Position numbers and translations under genes: made by a program. From the NCBI GenBank assembly GCA_963575745.1, contig CAUYUJ010018059.1, positions 165,001 through 229,000 on the forward strand: a stretch of 64,000 nt of DNA. The letters run 5' to 3'. The first letter of the stretch is position 1. Each line of letters opens with the position of its first letter. Positions 9,175 through 19,950 of the stretch are shown one piece after another. Below the pieces are notes generated by a model. The model saw nothing but the letters and a program-made list of their open reading frames with translations, ran no database searches and was not told the DNA's origin. The DNA comes from Prorocentrum cordatum. Taxonomy: Eukaryota > Sar > Dinophyceae > Prorocentrales > Prorocentraceae.

Positions 9175-12117
9175 GTGAGGGGTCTCGTATGTGCACTCAA
9201 TGTGCAGGGTAAATGGGCCGACGAGACTCAAATGCAAGCCAACCTAGATTTGCTCGAGCTGAAGTGCTGGGGCTTAATTTGTATCTTAGAGGCGGATTTT
9301 AAGGGCTGTCTTCAAAACGATGGGCTACTACGCCCTGTTTTCAATGGCCACGCTTACTACCGCCATCACTCTGGCCCTGGGTGTAGGGCCATGGGCGTGC
9401 TTGTGCACAAATCTCTGAGAAAACGTGTGAAAGACATTGTCTGCGATTGGAGATCTATCCGTGTTGATCTTCGTCCCGACTGTCTCGATGGTTGCCACCA
9501 TCATGCCAGATCCTTTCTCTTCTCTCATCTTGCCCACGATTTTTTCCATGATTCTCTCAACTGTGCCATCCAACTCGGTCGATCCCGCCCCGTGGGGTCT
9601 ACTCTTTCTTGGTTGGGGGACATGAATGCCGATCAAGGTAACGGAGATCCGAAATTCCGATCATTCAGTGAAGCTTGTTCATGCCTCAATCTCCGTTGGT
9701 GTCCTCTCAGGTTCCAAGAGACCTCCATGCAATTCACTAGGAAGCCTGATGGTGATCAGGCGCTCTCTCAGGCCAACAGCACGATCGATCACATAGCTCT
9801 CGCCAGGAGTGATCTCACTTTTGATTGTTTCGCCCGCTGGGCGGGCGTCCCAGGGGACCATGCTCTTGTTGGCTGTGATGTGCTGGCCTTTCACCAGCAG
9901 ATGCGTAAGAGGAGACCTCTCATGTGGACTCCTACAAACATTTTGGAGGTTAGGAAGATCGCCCAAGGTCTGTTTCCCGAATCATCGGAACTTATTCGTT
10001 TAAATGACGAAGAACAGCCCGATTCATGTGCGGTCAGGTATCATGACCCAAGGGACCTCACCCTCTCCTTTGATTTCTGGGAAAACATGTTGGGCCAGGT
10101 TTATGAAGCGACTCAGGCTCTCCCAAGGAGTTTTAGGAGATTTGCCGAAGAGCCATTTTGGGTCAAGAGTCTCAGGACACGGTTCAACTCCGAACTTAAC
10201 GAAGCCACGAGGGTCTCATTGGGTCAGCTCCTCTTGAAAGCTCTCAAAATAACTAAACTTCAACGCGATTTGGCTCAGGTTGCGCTCAACGCCTCTCAAG
10301 GAAAACAGGTCTGGGCCTCCCGCAAGACACTCCTACCCATTTTGGGTTTCTGTGTAGATCAAGTCAAGATTTTTGAAGTGGACCGCTGTACCAAACTGGT
10401 GGCTGAAGAATACAGCGAGAGGTGGGGACTCTCAGAATCGGAGCGGCAAGAGGACTTCGCCTGGCTTCGCTCTTTGGGTTTCTTCAACTTCTACAACGAC
10501 CCCATCATTCCTTCCCTGCTGGAAGACGCGCTGGACAACATCAAGGCACCCCGTAAGATCGACACAGAGTTCGCCTGTACGGCGGTAGTAAAAGCCTCGG
10601 GATGGTCCCAGAGGCTCACGGGGTGTATACAGGCCTGCTTAGGCGATCCCGAATTTTGGAATGATGTCACATTCGGGGGCCACCTGGGTAACAAGATCAA
10701 GGGTTTTGGAACCCCCTCTCAAACCAGAGTTGTCATTCCCCAGCCAGCAATTGCCAAGATCGGGCACGCATATGTGGCAAGGGCCATTCTGCCAGTTTTG
10801 GATTCATACACTGATTCAAAAGGTCTCAAAGGTCTTATTTTTGGGCTCAGCAAAGGTGGACAATTACAAGAACTTCATACCAGTGTCTATCACATTTTAG
10901 AATACGGCCGAGATCATTTCAACAAAGGAATGGTTGGGATCACTGACATCAAAGCTCACCACGATCAGATTCGTTATGGATTAGTCCTGCGGAGTCTACT
11001 GGGACGGGGAGTCCCTCTTTTCTTAGCAGTTGGCTGCATCAGATTGCATAGGAACCCTCGAGTCTCCATCTCTCTTTTGGACTCAAACACTGGGATTATC
11101 CAGAGAGACCGTGGGTTGATGCAGGGAGCTGGGACTGCATGCATACTGGCGCGCGTTTCCGTAGAAGATTGCTTCGCCTCCACCCTGGAGAAAATCACCC
11201 ATTCTTCTTTGGGAATCTCTATCCGTTGTGAGCAGTTGGGCTTCGATTTCAGGATTGCCCTTCTCAGCTGGTCAGATAATATCTTCGTGGTGGCGTCCTC
11301 GGAACAGGACCTTGCAACTCTGACTGCACTGGTAGAGTCGGAGCTCTGGAATGAACATCGGCTCAAACTCAAAGACGATCGGGAAATCCTTCCGGCCTAC
11401 CCCTATTTCTTTCAAGGATACAATTGGTCCGATCCCTTTGGGAAAACTTGGTCTGTTGTACCGGAGGCTAAGGTGTTGGGTCCGATTCTCTCTGCCACTG
11501 GATCCTGTCACGAAGATGTCAAGCAGGGTATTTCACAGATTAACAAAGCCTTTTGGGCTAACAGTAGGTTCTTGATCAACGAGCAGATCCCCATGTCAAA
11601 ACGTCTCTCAAAACTTAACTGTATGGCGGGGGGGATTATCCGCTCCAGAGGTGCTGCCTGGGTCCCTTGTAAGACGACGGCGGATTTGATTACCAAGGCT
11701 CAAAATCAATGTATCAGGATCATGTTGAAACTCAAAAGGCTCCCTGGGGAATCTCCCGAACAGTTCAGTTTACGCAGAAATCGTAAAACCAAGGGATGCA
11801 AAGATGTTTCTTGGGCTATTTTTCATTTGGATTCAGCTATTAGTTGGGTTTCACACATGCAAAGACATCCAGAAGATTTTTCGTCGAGGCTGTTTCAATA
11901 TTGCAAGCATTGGGTCATTCAGAATCGCTCCTTTGATAACTCTGGGGGCAGCCGTACCTTCTCTCGCTCGCATAGGGGATATGTTTTCAGGTATGACAAG
12001 GATGCCTGGACCACCTTATTCTCCCCTCAGGGCTCCCGGGACAAAAAGTTTCGTTTGGGTCTTGCTCAAGAAATGCTTGATTGGGTTCGGCAACCGCTTC
12101 ACCTTCGCCTTCAGTAG
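9175..12117 (+). CDS. LINE ORF2, AP-like endonuclease plus reverse transcriptase
   Basis: Replication protein of the non-LTR retrotransposon. The endonuclease spans residues 1-245: LNVQGKW holds the first catalytic Asn, followed by CILEAD, LGDMNAD, TIDHIAL and GDHALVGCDV, matching the exonuclease-endonuclease-phosphatase motif order. The reverse transcriptase spans about 500-800: ITDIKAHHDQI (motif A), RGLMQGAGTACILA (motif B) and SWSDNIF (motif C, 11269-11280) in place of YADD. There is no ATG before 9232, and starting there would remove the catalytic Asn. The frame is the same as ORF1, across one TGA, so stop readthrough or non-AUG initiation is implied. All endonuclease catalytic positions look intact. 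Confidence 0.88.
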   Translation: MRGLVCALNVQGKWADETQMQANLDLLELKCWGLICILEADFKGCLQNDGLLRPVFNGHAYYRHHSGPGCRAMGVLVHKSLRKRVKDIVCDWRSIRVDLRPDCLDGCHHHARSFLFSHLAHDFFHDSLNCAIQLGRSRPVGSTLSWLGDMNADQGNGDPKFRSFSEACSCLNLRWCPLRFQETSMQFTRKPDGDQALSQANSTIDHIALARSDLTFDCFARWAGVPGDHALVGCDVLAFHQQMRKRRPLMWTPTNILEVRKIAQGLFPESSELIRLNDEEQPDSCAVRYHDPRDLTLSFDFWENMLGQVYEATQALPRSFRRFAEEPFWVKSLRTRFNSELNEATRVSLGQLLLKALKITKLQRDLAQVALNASQGKQVWASRKTLLPILGFCVDQVKIFEVDRCTKLVAEEYSERWGLSESERQEDFAWLRSLGFFNFYNDPIIPSLLEDALDNIKAPRKIDTEFACTAVVKASGWSQRLTGCIQACLGDPEFWNDVTFGGHLGNKIKGFGTPSQTRVVIPQPAIAKIGHAYVARAILPVLDSYTDSKGLKGLIFGLSKGGQLQELHTSVYHILEYGRDHFNKGMVGITDIKAHHDQIRYGLVLRSLLGRGVPLFLAVGCIRLHRNPRVSISLLDSNTGIIQRDRGLMQGAGTACILARVSVEDCFASTLEKITHSSLGISIRCEQLGFDFRIALLSWSDNIFVVASSEQDLATLTALVESELWNEHRLKLKDDREILPAYPYFFQGYNWSDPFGKTWSVVPEAKVLGPILSATGSCHEDVKQGISQINKAFWANSRFLINEQIPMSKRLSKLNCMAGGIIRSRGAAWVPCKTTADLITKAQNQCIRIMLKLKRLPGESPEQFSLRRNRKTKGCKDVSWAIFHLDSAISWVSHMQRHPEDFSSRLFQYCKHWVIQNRSFDNSGGSRTFSRSHRGYVFRYDKDAWTTLFSPQGSRDKKFRLGLAQEMLDWVRQPLHLRLQ

Positions 12118-12318
12118 CCATTGGCTTTGTCTGGCGTGATCCAGACTCACATTTGTTACCGTACTGCGCCCAGCGGGGCTACCTTTCTTTTCACCACGGA
12201 CACCTGTTACTCTCAGGATCTGGATTTGGTTGGGAATCAGATTCAGCCGACAGTTCCTCTTTTCTTTGGATTCGATCGCCACGCCTTGGATTGTTGGGCT
12301 CGGAAGCGTTTTGATAAG

Positions 12319-13374
12319 ATGGAGCCGAAGCCCGTGCTTACCACGAATGAGAAGAAAGCCAAGCTGCAGAAGAAGCTCGAGCAGAAAAAGGAGGACCAAG
12401 CGAGGACGGTCGAGATCAGGAATCAGGGCCTCAAGGCCAAAGCATCGTCAGGTGCTGACTCTCGCGAGTCCAGGGTGCTCCCTACCCCGCCTCCAGCACC
12501 TGTGCACAGGGGTGACTCCTTGTCTCGGAGCCGATCACCGATTGCCAGGAAGATGCAGTTCTCAGGTGGGTCCAAGAAACAATTGCAGGGTGGTGCGTCG
12601 GTTTCCAAGCCAGATCCGGACGAGGCCTTGCCAGAGACACAGGGCTACCGAGAGGAAGCGCCTGTCAGGCACTCCCCCCCGTCTTCGGGGGGCTCAGACA
12701 CCAGGAGCTCTACCTCAGGATCTGAAGCGGAGGTCGACTCGCCTGACAGGAGGTCGCAACCAGCTCCCAAAAGCTGGGAACAGGACAAGAAGCCCTGGAT
12801 CAGCAAGTTGGGCCCACCTGTGTTCAAGTCACAGTTGGAATACGACCACTCAGGCTGCCCAATATTCGCTCCGAAGGGCGGCACAGACCACACGAGCTCA
12901 AGGCGTTACATTATGGTTTTCGTACCTCAGCTCACGGGTTTGAATACCTTCAAGGCCAAGGTTGGAGAACATTTCCAAATCATCACAGTTCGTGAGCTGA
13001 CGCCTTTCATCATTGATAATCAAGGTCCCTTGGTTTCAGACAGTATTCCAGTCTTGGGAGAGCACGGATACCTCACTACCAGGGATGTCACGAAGATTCT
13101 TTGGCACTTTGGGCTCCAAACATTTCGTTTCAAGGACATTCATTTGTTCAATGCGCGCTTTTACACCAAAGAGGCCTTTATTGGCCCAGAGGTCTGCCCA
13201 AAGAAGGAGAGGCTCCATGACAAATCGCAGATCTTTGCTGGCAGCTGCATTGTGGCCCTCCTCTTCATTAAGGATATGTTTGAAGATGTGGGAGATCTTA
13301 TCACGGTGGAGTCTGGGAGTAACGGAGCCAATGTAAGGTGCCATTTGCTTTGCAAACCTCGCTTCCTGATGTGA
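12319..13374 (+). CDS. LINE ORF3, unrecognised protein
   Basis: A 351-residue ORF follows ORF2 in the same frame. The frame is open directly from the ORF2 TAG (12115-12117), but the first ATG is at 12319 in strong context (AAGATGG). The N-terminus is a Lys/Glu-rich helix (LQKKLEQKKEDQAR), then a Ser/Pro/Arg-rich disordered linker with SR-like words (SLSRSRSPIARK), then an apparently folded C-terminal domain (RRYIMVFVPQLTGLNTFKAK to ITVESGSNGAN). I do not recognise the domain. A third ORF is unusual for a LINE; it could be an RNA-binding or packaging factor, but no function is shown. Confidence 0.65.
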   Translation: MEPKPVLTTNEKKAKLQKKLEQKKEDQARTVEIRNQGLKAKASSGADSRESRVLPTPPPAPVHRGDSLSRSRSPIARKMQFSGGSKKQLQGGASVSKPDPDEALPETQGYREEAPVRHSPPSSGGSDTRSSTSGSEAEVDSPDRRSQPAPKSWEQDKKPWISKLGPPVFKSQLEYDHSGCPIFAPKGGTDHTSSRRYIMVFVPQLTGLNTFKAKVGEHFQIITVRELTPFIIDNQGPLVSDSIPVLGEHGYLTTRDVTKILWHFGLQTFRFKDIHLFNARFYTKEAFIGPEVCPKKERLHDKSQIFAGSCIVALLFIKDMFEDVGDLITVESGSNGANVRCHLLCKPRFLM

Positions 13375-13435
13375 TCAAGGTCGTTCCGAAGATACGGCTC
13401 AAGTGTTTCATTCCATTGGGCCCTCAGCTCATTTC

Positions 13436-13975
13436 TTGGTTCAATCTGGGAATATCTGGGATTACAAGTGCTTCATTTCATTGAGCACTCAGGTCATTTC
13501 TCTGGGGCTGGGATTACATCATGTTCTCCTCAATTCGATTGTCGGGGCCAAAGTAGTGGGGTCGATTCTTGCTCTTTGCCCACAGCCTCGACGTGACAAG
13601 TTTCAACTTGGGATTGCTTTGCGCTTAGTTTGATTCTACACTTCAGTTCTAAATGGGTCTGGCCTGGGATTGTTAATCTCACTACGTTGGCCAGGACGGT
13701 GACTCTTGGTTCAATCTGGGAATATCTGGGATTACAAGTGCTTCATTTCATTGGGCCTTCAGGTCATTTCTCATGAGCTGGGATTACATCATGCTCTTCT
13801 CAATCCGATTGTCGGGGCCAAAGTAGTGGGGTCGGTTCTTGCTCTTTTCCCACAGCCTCGACGTGACAAGTTTCAACTTGGGGTTGCTTTGCGCTTAGTT
13901 CGCTTCTTTACTTCAGTTCAAAATGGGTTTGGCCTGGGATTGTTAATCTCACTACGTTGGCCAGGACGATGACTG
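13436..13975 (+). repeat. 270-bp tandem duplication in the LINE 3' region
   Basis: Two head-to-tail copies, 13436-13705 and 13706-13975, share long identical runs such as TCAATCTGGGAATATCTGGG and CTACGTTGGCCAGGACG, with scattered substitutions. A fragment of the same sequence precedes the first copy (about 13388-13435, CAAGTGTTTCATTCCATTGG). No coding potential is evident. Tandem duplications in 3' UTRs are common in LINE families. Confidence 0.9.
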
Positions 13976-14381
13976 CCGTCCGATCCCTGATAAAGTGTAC
14001 CTCGCACCCCTGTCTCCCCATCTCCTGGATCTCCATCTGTCGATTGTCTTGGTGTCCTGGTGCTTTTCTGTAGTCATTTTGGTTCAATCCGCCTTACCTC
14101 GTTTTGCTTCAACCTCTTCTCAAGTTATCTGGGAACACACTCTCATGCTTGCCCCTCAGAGGGTCGTCAGGCCATGGAATTCAAAATCTCTCCAGTGTTG
14201 TGTCTTCGAGGCATGGGCATCCGTCTGCTCACGTGCACTGGCAATTGAAAGTTCCGAGATCGTTCCTGTGACCCTGCGATCTTAGGGATACCGTGGCTTC
14301 GCAACAATCCTTTCCTCCCCTCAGGAAGCCTCTGAGTCCTTGGGCCTCGGCGTCTGTTCACCTCCCTTAGGCTTTGGAGGG

Positions 14382-15084
14382 ATGGGCCCCTTCTCTCCAC
14401 TTGACCCCTGTCGGCTCCTGCAGTCTCGGGCTCAAGCTTTCGGTATGTTACATCACACGGTTTCGGATCCTTACGTTATCTTTCAGGGGAATCTTTGCAG
14501 GTCTAACCGCAAAGTCTGCTTCCTATCTAAACGGGATCTTGAGGCACTTTCATACTGCTCCCCGCTACTATTCCGAAGGGTGGTCAAGTTGCCGGCTCGG
14601 CTTCTTATACCGACGGGCCTTGGTGGTCCTCATTTCACATATGACTGGTGCAAAATCCCATACTTCAAAGCTTGCCGGGACAGCGGCTATCATGGTCTGT
14701 ATGTCAACGTTCGGGGTCCCGATGAGAGGGTTCGTAGAGTTCCTTGGACAGAATTTGTTGCGGGTCAGTAGCCGTTTTGCCTCAAATCCTTTCTGGAGCT
14801 CCTGTCTGGTACGGCTGGGAAACTTTCAACTCCAGTGGATGGCTAAACGCTGCCTTCCAGTCATGCTTGCTGCCAAGAAGCGTCTCAAGTGGTCCCATGG
14901 CTCGGGCGGAATGTGGAACTACTGCGAAGTAGACGAAGTCTACACGAAAGTGTGGAAAACGGAGTACTTTGACACGTGGATCGATCCCGATTCGGGCTGG
15001 CCTCACCCGGTTGTGTGGTGCTTGTCCGATTACTGGTGGGATGGAGATTTCTTCGTGGAGAAGTGGCGGTGGAGGTATGGCTGA
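14382..15084 (+). pseudogene. degenerate ORF in the LINE 3' region
   Basis: Protein-like sequence appears in successive frames: 14382-14771 (FKACRDSGYHGLYVNVRGPD), then a short stretch in a second frame (SGAPVWYGWETFNSSGW), then a third frame to 15084 (TEYFDTWIDPDSGWPHPVVW). The order suggests one former ORF broken by at least two frameshifts. No family is recognised. It could be a remnant of a further element gene or a host fragment captured in the 3' region. Confidence 0.35.
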
Positions 15085-15886
15085 AGAGCACTCCTGGGAC
15101 TTCCTTAGACTGGAATCTTCTGGTGTCCGTGGTGCGTGGGCCTGCGGCTTCTTGGAGGGCTCTCAGTCTTTCTCAGTCTTTCTTGCATGTATTTCTTATG
15201 TCCTGGGGATAGGGTCCTCAGACATTTCAGTTCAAACGTCGGCGGCTCGCCTACGATGGTGGTTTGCAAATACAAAAGGTTATAAACAATTCCAGCCACC
15301 TTGCGTTCTCCATATTAGTTTGAATTCATCCATATTACATATTCCTCGACAGGTCTGGCGTGGGTTCTCATGGTTGGGATCTCATTCAGCTTTGACCGTT
15401 CATCTTGCGTGCCTCCGTATCTTCTGGTTTCATTGCGTGCTTGGGTCGTTCAGTTTATCATTCAGATTCTCTTTTAGTCATATATATCAGCCTTGATCAC
15501 TACTCATGTTAAATGGGATTCATGGGACTTAATGAAAGTTTTCTTCACCTCTTACTTTAGACCTTGGGACCATGTGCTTTCAAAGTTGGGACCCAATTGT
15601 CACTCATGATCTTGTTAGTCAAATTTGGGCATCCCTTTTCTTCTGTTTCTCTATCTTCATTCAACACAAGAGGAACCTAGTGGTGGGATTTATTTGGGAT
15701 CTTGGACAGTCTTTCATTTATGTTTTCTTTCAGTATCCTGGGTTTCAATCCTGGGTTGGGCTTTACCTATTCTCCGCTTCTATTCTTTCCTGCTTCTTCG
15801 CCTTCTTTCTCTCTCTACCTCACGCATTTGGCGTATTGGTGGCTTCTCAGGTTTGTGTTATGGGAGGACCGACCTTTCAAGGCGCT
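15085..15886 (+). other. T-rich non-coding tail region of the LINE
   Basis: Pyrimidine-rich sequence (many TTCTT and TTTC words) without a credible gene; the open frames are hydrophobic artefacts of T-richness. It leads into the TCA run and is probably LINE 3' UTR. Confidence 0.5.
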
Positions 15887-15910
15887 TCATCATCATCATC
15901 ATCATCATCA
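15887..15910 (+). repeat. (TCA)8 microsatellite, possible LINE 3' tail
   Basis: Eight uninterrupted TCA units. Base composition changes right after it, from T-rich to the mixed composition of the downstream pseudogene, which fits an element end. The match to an insertion boundary is inference. Confidence 0.6.
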
Positions 15911-15949
15911 AAACTGCTGCATCGCTTTGCATGTGTATTTTGTGGTTTC

Positions 15950-18270
15950 GTTATTATTGTTCGTTTGTTGCGCCGAGCTGCCGCGCGTCTGCGAGTGCCC
16001 ACTCAGTTTGCGCCCAGGCATTGCACGATCACGGGTTCGCTGTAGTTGTCGACCGTCACGGACCAGAGTGGATTGCGAGTGGAGGCACAAGGATGCTCGC
16101 CCCTTTTCGGGCTCGCAATTACTGCTTGCGCTCCAGAAGCGCTGTTCTCGATAGGGAAATACGTCATTGACGACGGGGCGGGGCACGCTTGCGCTTTTCA
16201 CGTAGGCCAGTTCGCGCTCATCAGTTTTCAACGGGGCGGGCCTGAGATAATCTCTACGTCGGCATTCAGAACTTTGGTAGTTGACCTCAGAGAAGGCGCA
16301 AAGAAGGCCTACGTGATTCACCGGCAGGGCGAGTCGTCGGAGAACTATCGACTATCTGAGGGGGGTGATTCATTGTGCGGGATGAAAGGCTCTCATTCAT
16401 CGAAGACGCCTGACCAGCTTGTCGCCATGATGAAGGAAGAGGCCGACGCCGCTTTGTCTGTCCTCAGCGATGCCGATCGAGCTGGTTCCGCCCGGCTCGA
16501 CGGTATATGGCATTGCCCAATGTGTCTATTCAACCCTTCAGCGGAGAAGGTTTTTGGTTGAGCACGTGAGCAATCTCCACGTGCACAAGCACTGATGTGG
16601 CATTTCGAAGCGGACGCATGGGGAGCCCATCTTGGGACAAGGTAAAAAACGAGCTTACGTGGACTGACTGCGACCGACACACGGTCCTCTTGCTCGACGT
16701 CGGTGATCAGACGCGCTTCGTCTTGCGCGAAGATGCAGATCAGTTCCACCGCGTCAGCGAGCATTACCGTTGTACCAATGGTTTCGTGGCATCGTTCCTG
16801 GCAGCGATATTGCTTCCCGAAACCAAGGGCTCCAAGGAGCGAGCTTGGGCCCACTTGAAAGATGCCGTTATGTGTTCCCAGAAGATTCTCGAATTCATTT
16901 GACTTTCGTTGAAGCGTTGATGCGAAATTCTACCGTGAAGCAAATGATCGCCAAGTGCCGCCAGAACGCAGACAAAACGGTCATTGGCACTGATGGGCAA
17001 TATTCTACTCTGATGTCCGTGTTGTACCAGACGCAGCATGGAGCAACAACAGGTGATGCCCATGCAAACTATGCGTGACTTTCGATCCTGGCCATGCTGG
17101 CCTTGCGCCGACTACGCGAGATTAACGCGTTAGCTTCCCGACGTAGCGAGGAAGTTCACGCGCCAAGGCCCAGAGACAGCGTTGGTTGGATCGACGTGAG
17201 GGCATGGTTTGCAAAACAGGTGGCGATCGAAAACACGGGGTTCATGTCCAACTGTCGGTCCAATGCATGGATTCCGTTTTACTGGTGCAGCCGGCGCAGT
17301 CCGAGGCGTTCAAACACGCGCAGAAGGCTCTATTTGACGCTGTTGGCGACGAGAGCGGCGCGAGACAGGTGCGCATGATCTGTTCTGATGCGCCTGCTTC
17401 TCTAGAGGAAAGCGCTCTTCGAGAATATTTTCGGCGTCTGCAATGCATTGCCAAAGACCCGCTTCACATCGCTCTCAAAGTTGAGCAAGCATCTAACGAG
17501 AAACGGACTCGGCTATCTAACCTCATCCGCAAATGCATCGTCAAGTTCTCCAAAGGACTCGACGATGGTAGGCCGTATTTCCGCGGACAACGGCGGCAAA
17601 CGGATACGCAAGCCCTGGATGATGTGATTGCTTCGATGTCTGATGCCTTGGCTGCGCGGGTGCAGACGGTGATCGAGTCGGAGGGCTACTCTGAGCGGCC
17701 ATGCCGCACCGCCGCAGCCTCTGTCAAGGACACGGCCGCATTGTGCAAGCTTTTCCCGAAGGAGATGACCAAGACAACCAGCAAGAATACGACTATTCTC
17801 GGAAGCTTGCGATATGCAACATCATCTGAGCAACTTGACTACCTCCTCAACCTAGGGGGGCTTATTGCCCGGAATCCTGACATGGAAGTCATGTACGGGA
17901 CTACGAGGAATGAGGCGTTGCACATGCAATTGAAAGCGTTTTTTCCGCAATGTGTTCATCCAAACCGAGCGGAATGCGCGGGCAGTATGCTCAATCTGCA
18001 CGTTCGCCAAGTTGTTGGTAGGGTGGGCCAGGAAGAGCTTGCCCTTGACTGAATCTCACCATGAGCGCGAGGTTCTGCAGGCTGCACTGGGCGCGCTTAT
18101 TCAGAGCCCGCCAAAAATCGCCCCAAAGTTCAAGGTGTCGGCGCGAGCAAATCCTCGCGTTGACCTCGGCAGCTTGCCTCGCAGTGCAAAACTATTGCGC
18201 AAGAGGCCAGCGACCGCTGTGGCTGCGCGCAACCTTCGCAAGCGACCTGCCTCCCGTGCGTTTTCCTGAG
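15950..18270 (+). pseudogene. frameshifted DDE-transposase-like gene
   Basis: Coding-like sequence is scattered over several plus-strand frames. Segments in order: 15970-16170 (ALHDHGFAVVVDRHGPEWIA), 16046-16560 ending in a CxxC-like HCPMCLFNPS, 16597-16902, 16880-17078 with TVIGTDGQYSTLMSVLYQ, 17186-17945, and 17946-18270. TDGQYSTL, VRMICSDAP and GTTRNEALHMQLK could be the three acidic sites of a DDE catalytic core, but this is a guess from spacing. The last break lies in the T6 run at about 17939-17944: the frame ending LKAFFPQ continues in another frame as FIQTERNARAVCSICTFAKL. The C-terminus has a repeated LRKRPA motif. The gene is clearly decayed. Confidence 0.5.
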
Positions 18271-18819
18271 CTGATACTTGACCTGCGATTTGTGCGATTT
18301 GAAAAAAGGGTTTTACCAACACGAGCCCAAACGCAGCGATTCAACGTGGTTTTCAAAATGCAGAACCAATGTGGAATAAGGCATGTGGTGACCGTGGTGC
18401 AACATCTTGAAGTGTGTTTCATGTGGTGGAAGTTATATGGTGCAAGGTTCGTGTTAACGTTGGCAGCTTCATTTTGTATGTTAGGACGATGTTATTGAAC
18501 CACGGTGTTCAGTGTGCGTTCGCCTCAGAGGGCGCGATTTGTTCGCTCCAATGGGCGCAACGAGTCGACATCACGGCTCGTCCTTCGCAGCGCGTTCGAA
18601 TGCATGATTGGCAGTCACTTTAACGGGGAAGTTGGGCAGGCAGTGACCAGCGCAGCGGTATATATTGCACTTGTGAAGGATGTTGCGTGCTTGCCTCAAG
18701 TTTTCGTTTGGCTCAGATCCTCCATGTGTCATAGGTCTGGCGGATGCACGCTGCTGATTCGGAGTGTTACAACTGACGCCTGACGCCCCCGAGAAGCTAT
18801 TCCACAGCTCAAAGATGCC
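18271..18819. other. no gene seen
   Basis: Mixed-composition intergenic DNA. It holds only short frames and no repeat of note, and I see nothing functional in it. Confidence 0.5.
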
Positions 18820-19950
18820 TTGTTTGCAAGCGCTTTGATACGACCTCCACGGGGGGGGGGGGGGGCGCGAGGTGGGGCGGCGCGCGCGGGGCAGCAGAGC
18901 CCGCAAGCGCAGGCCCTGCCACGGCCAGAGACACCAGCGGGGGCGCGTCACCAGCAGACACAGCAGCCCACAGAGTCACTCGAAGGGCAGCGCCCACAGC
19001 ACCCTGCCCCTCAGCGGGGAGAGCCAGGTGCTGCACAACCGACGGCACGGGCACTGGCTCCCCAGACGGAAAGAGACGGACCAATGGGCGAAGGGGGCGA
19101 GGGGAGCCAGGCCCAGCAGAACCCAGCAGGCGAAGCGCAGGCAGACGGGCTACCGCGAGCTCAGACGGGTAGACCGAGACCCCCCCCGGACAGCGTCGCC
19201 CGAAGCCCGCCCGGAGACCCACTCGGAAGAGGCGACGCTCCCAGAGCGAGCTTGCATCTGCCACCTTGCATGAGGCACCAATGGGGTGTACTCCTCAACA
19301 GTGCGGCAGAAACGCTTCGCACTCTTGGCCCACCCGCCCAATGGGGGGGGGGGGCTGGGATGCACAGACAGAACAAAATGGAAAACAGTACTCAGCGCCA
19401 TCGCCTGGGGCACATGCATGCTGCAACTCGAGAAACAGACCCGGCAGAGCACGCTTATCGCACAGACTGATCACCCCCTTCGAGGCGCACTGGACACGGC
19501 GCCCACCGGTCGGCACGAGGAGCCCGACCGGCAGAAACATATTGTCAAAGAACGCAGCCCTGACGGTTGACGACGCCTGCGCACACCTACAAGCCGCGAC
19601 AGGCAGAAGCCCCGACACAGGAGGACCAGCAAGCCCCGTCTCCCCCTTAACTGAAGAAGTCCTAGAAGAGATCCTCTCCGCTGCCGCCCGCAACAATCCC
19701 GGCCCCAGCCTCAGCAGGCTGAGTGCAGTTGACCCCGCATGGCCCAACCTCAGGGGGGACCCGCCTCTTGGCAGCCCCGCCGAAGCGACCATTGCAAGAG
19801 GCCGAAGCAGGACCCTCCCCCCCCCCGACCTCCCAGCAAAGGACGCACAACCCCGAGGGGCAGCCTATAGGGGTCGGCGTGACCGGGGGGGCCGCACCAC
19901 AACACCAACAATCAGACCAGACAGACCGGCAGGGCAGAAGCAGGACGCGG
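18820..19950 (+). pseudogene. Pro/Gln/Gly-rich N-terminal region of the methyltransferase element
   Basis: Low-complexity sequence encoding Pro/Gln/Arg-rich protein starts after a G15 run at 18851-18865. Better-looking segments switch frame: WKTVLSAIAWGTCMLQLEKQ (about 19370-19440) and LTVDDACAHLQAATGRSPDT followed by VLEEILSAAARNNPGPSLSR (19560-19725). At least two frameshifts are needed to join them to the methyltransferase frame. This may be a gag-like or linker region; no domain is recognised. Confidence 0.35.

Larger units (their letters stand above)
7740..15910 (+). mobile_element. LINE-type non-LTR retrotransposon with three same-frame ORFs
   Basis: The core is a frame-1 coding stretch from 8101 to 13374 interrupted by only two stop codons: TGA at 9163 and TAG at 12115. 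ORF1 has coiled-coil features; ORF2 has an AP-like endonuclease followed by reverse transcriptase; ORF3 is unrecognised. A T-rich 3' region follows, with a 270-bp tandem duplication. A (TCA)8 run at 15887-15910 may be the 3' simple-repeat tail that many LINEs carry. Both outer boundaries are inferred, and no target-site duplication was identified. Confidence 0.8.
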
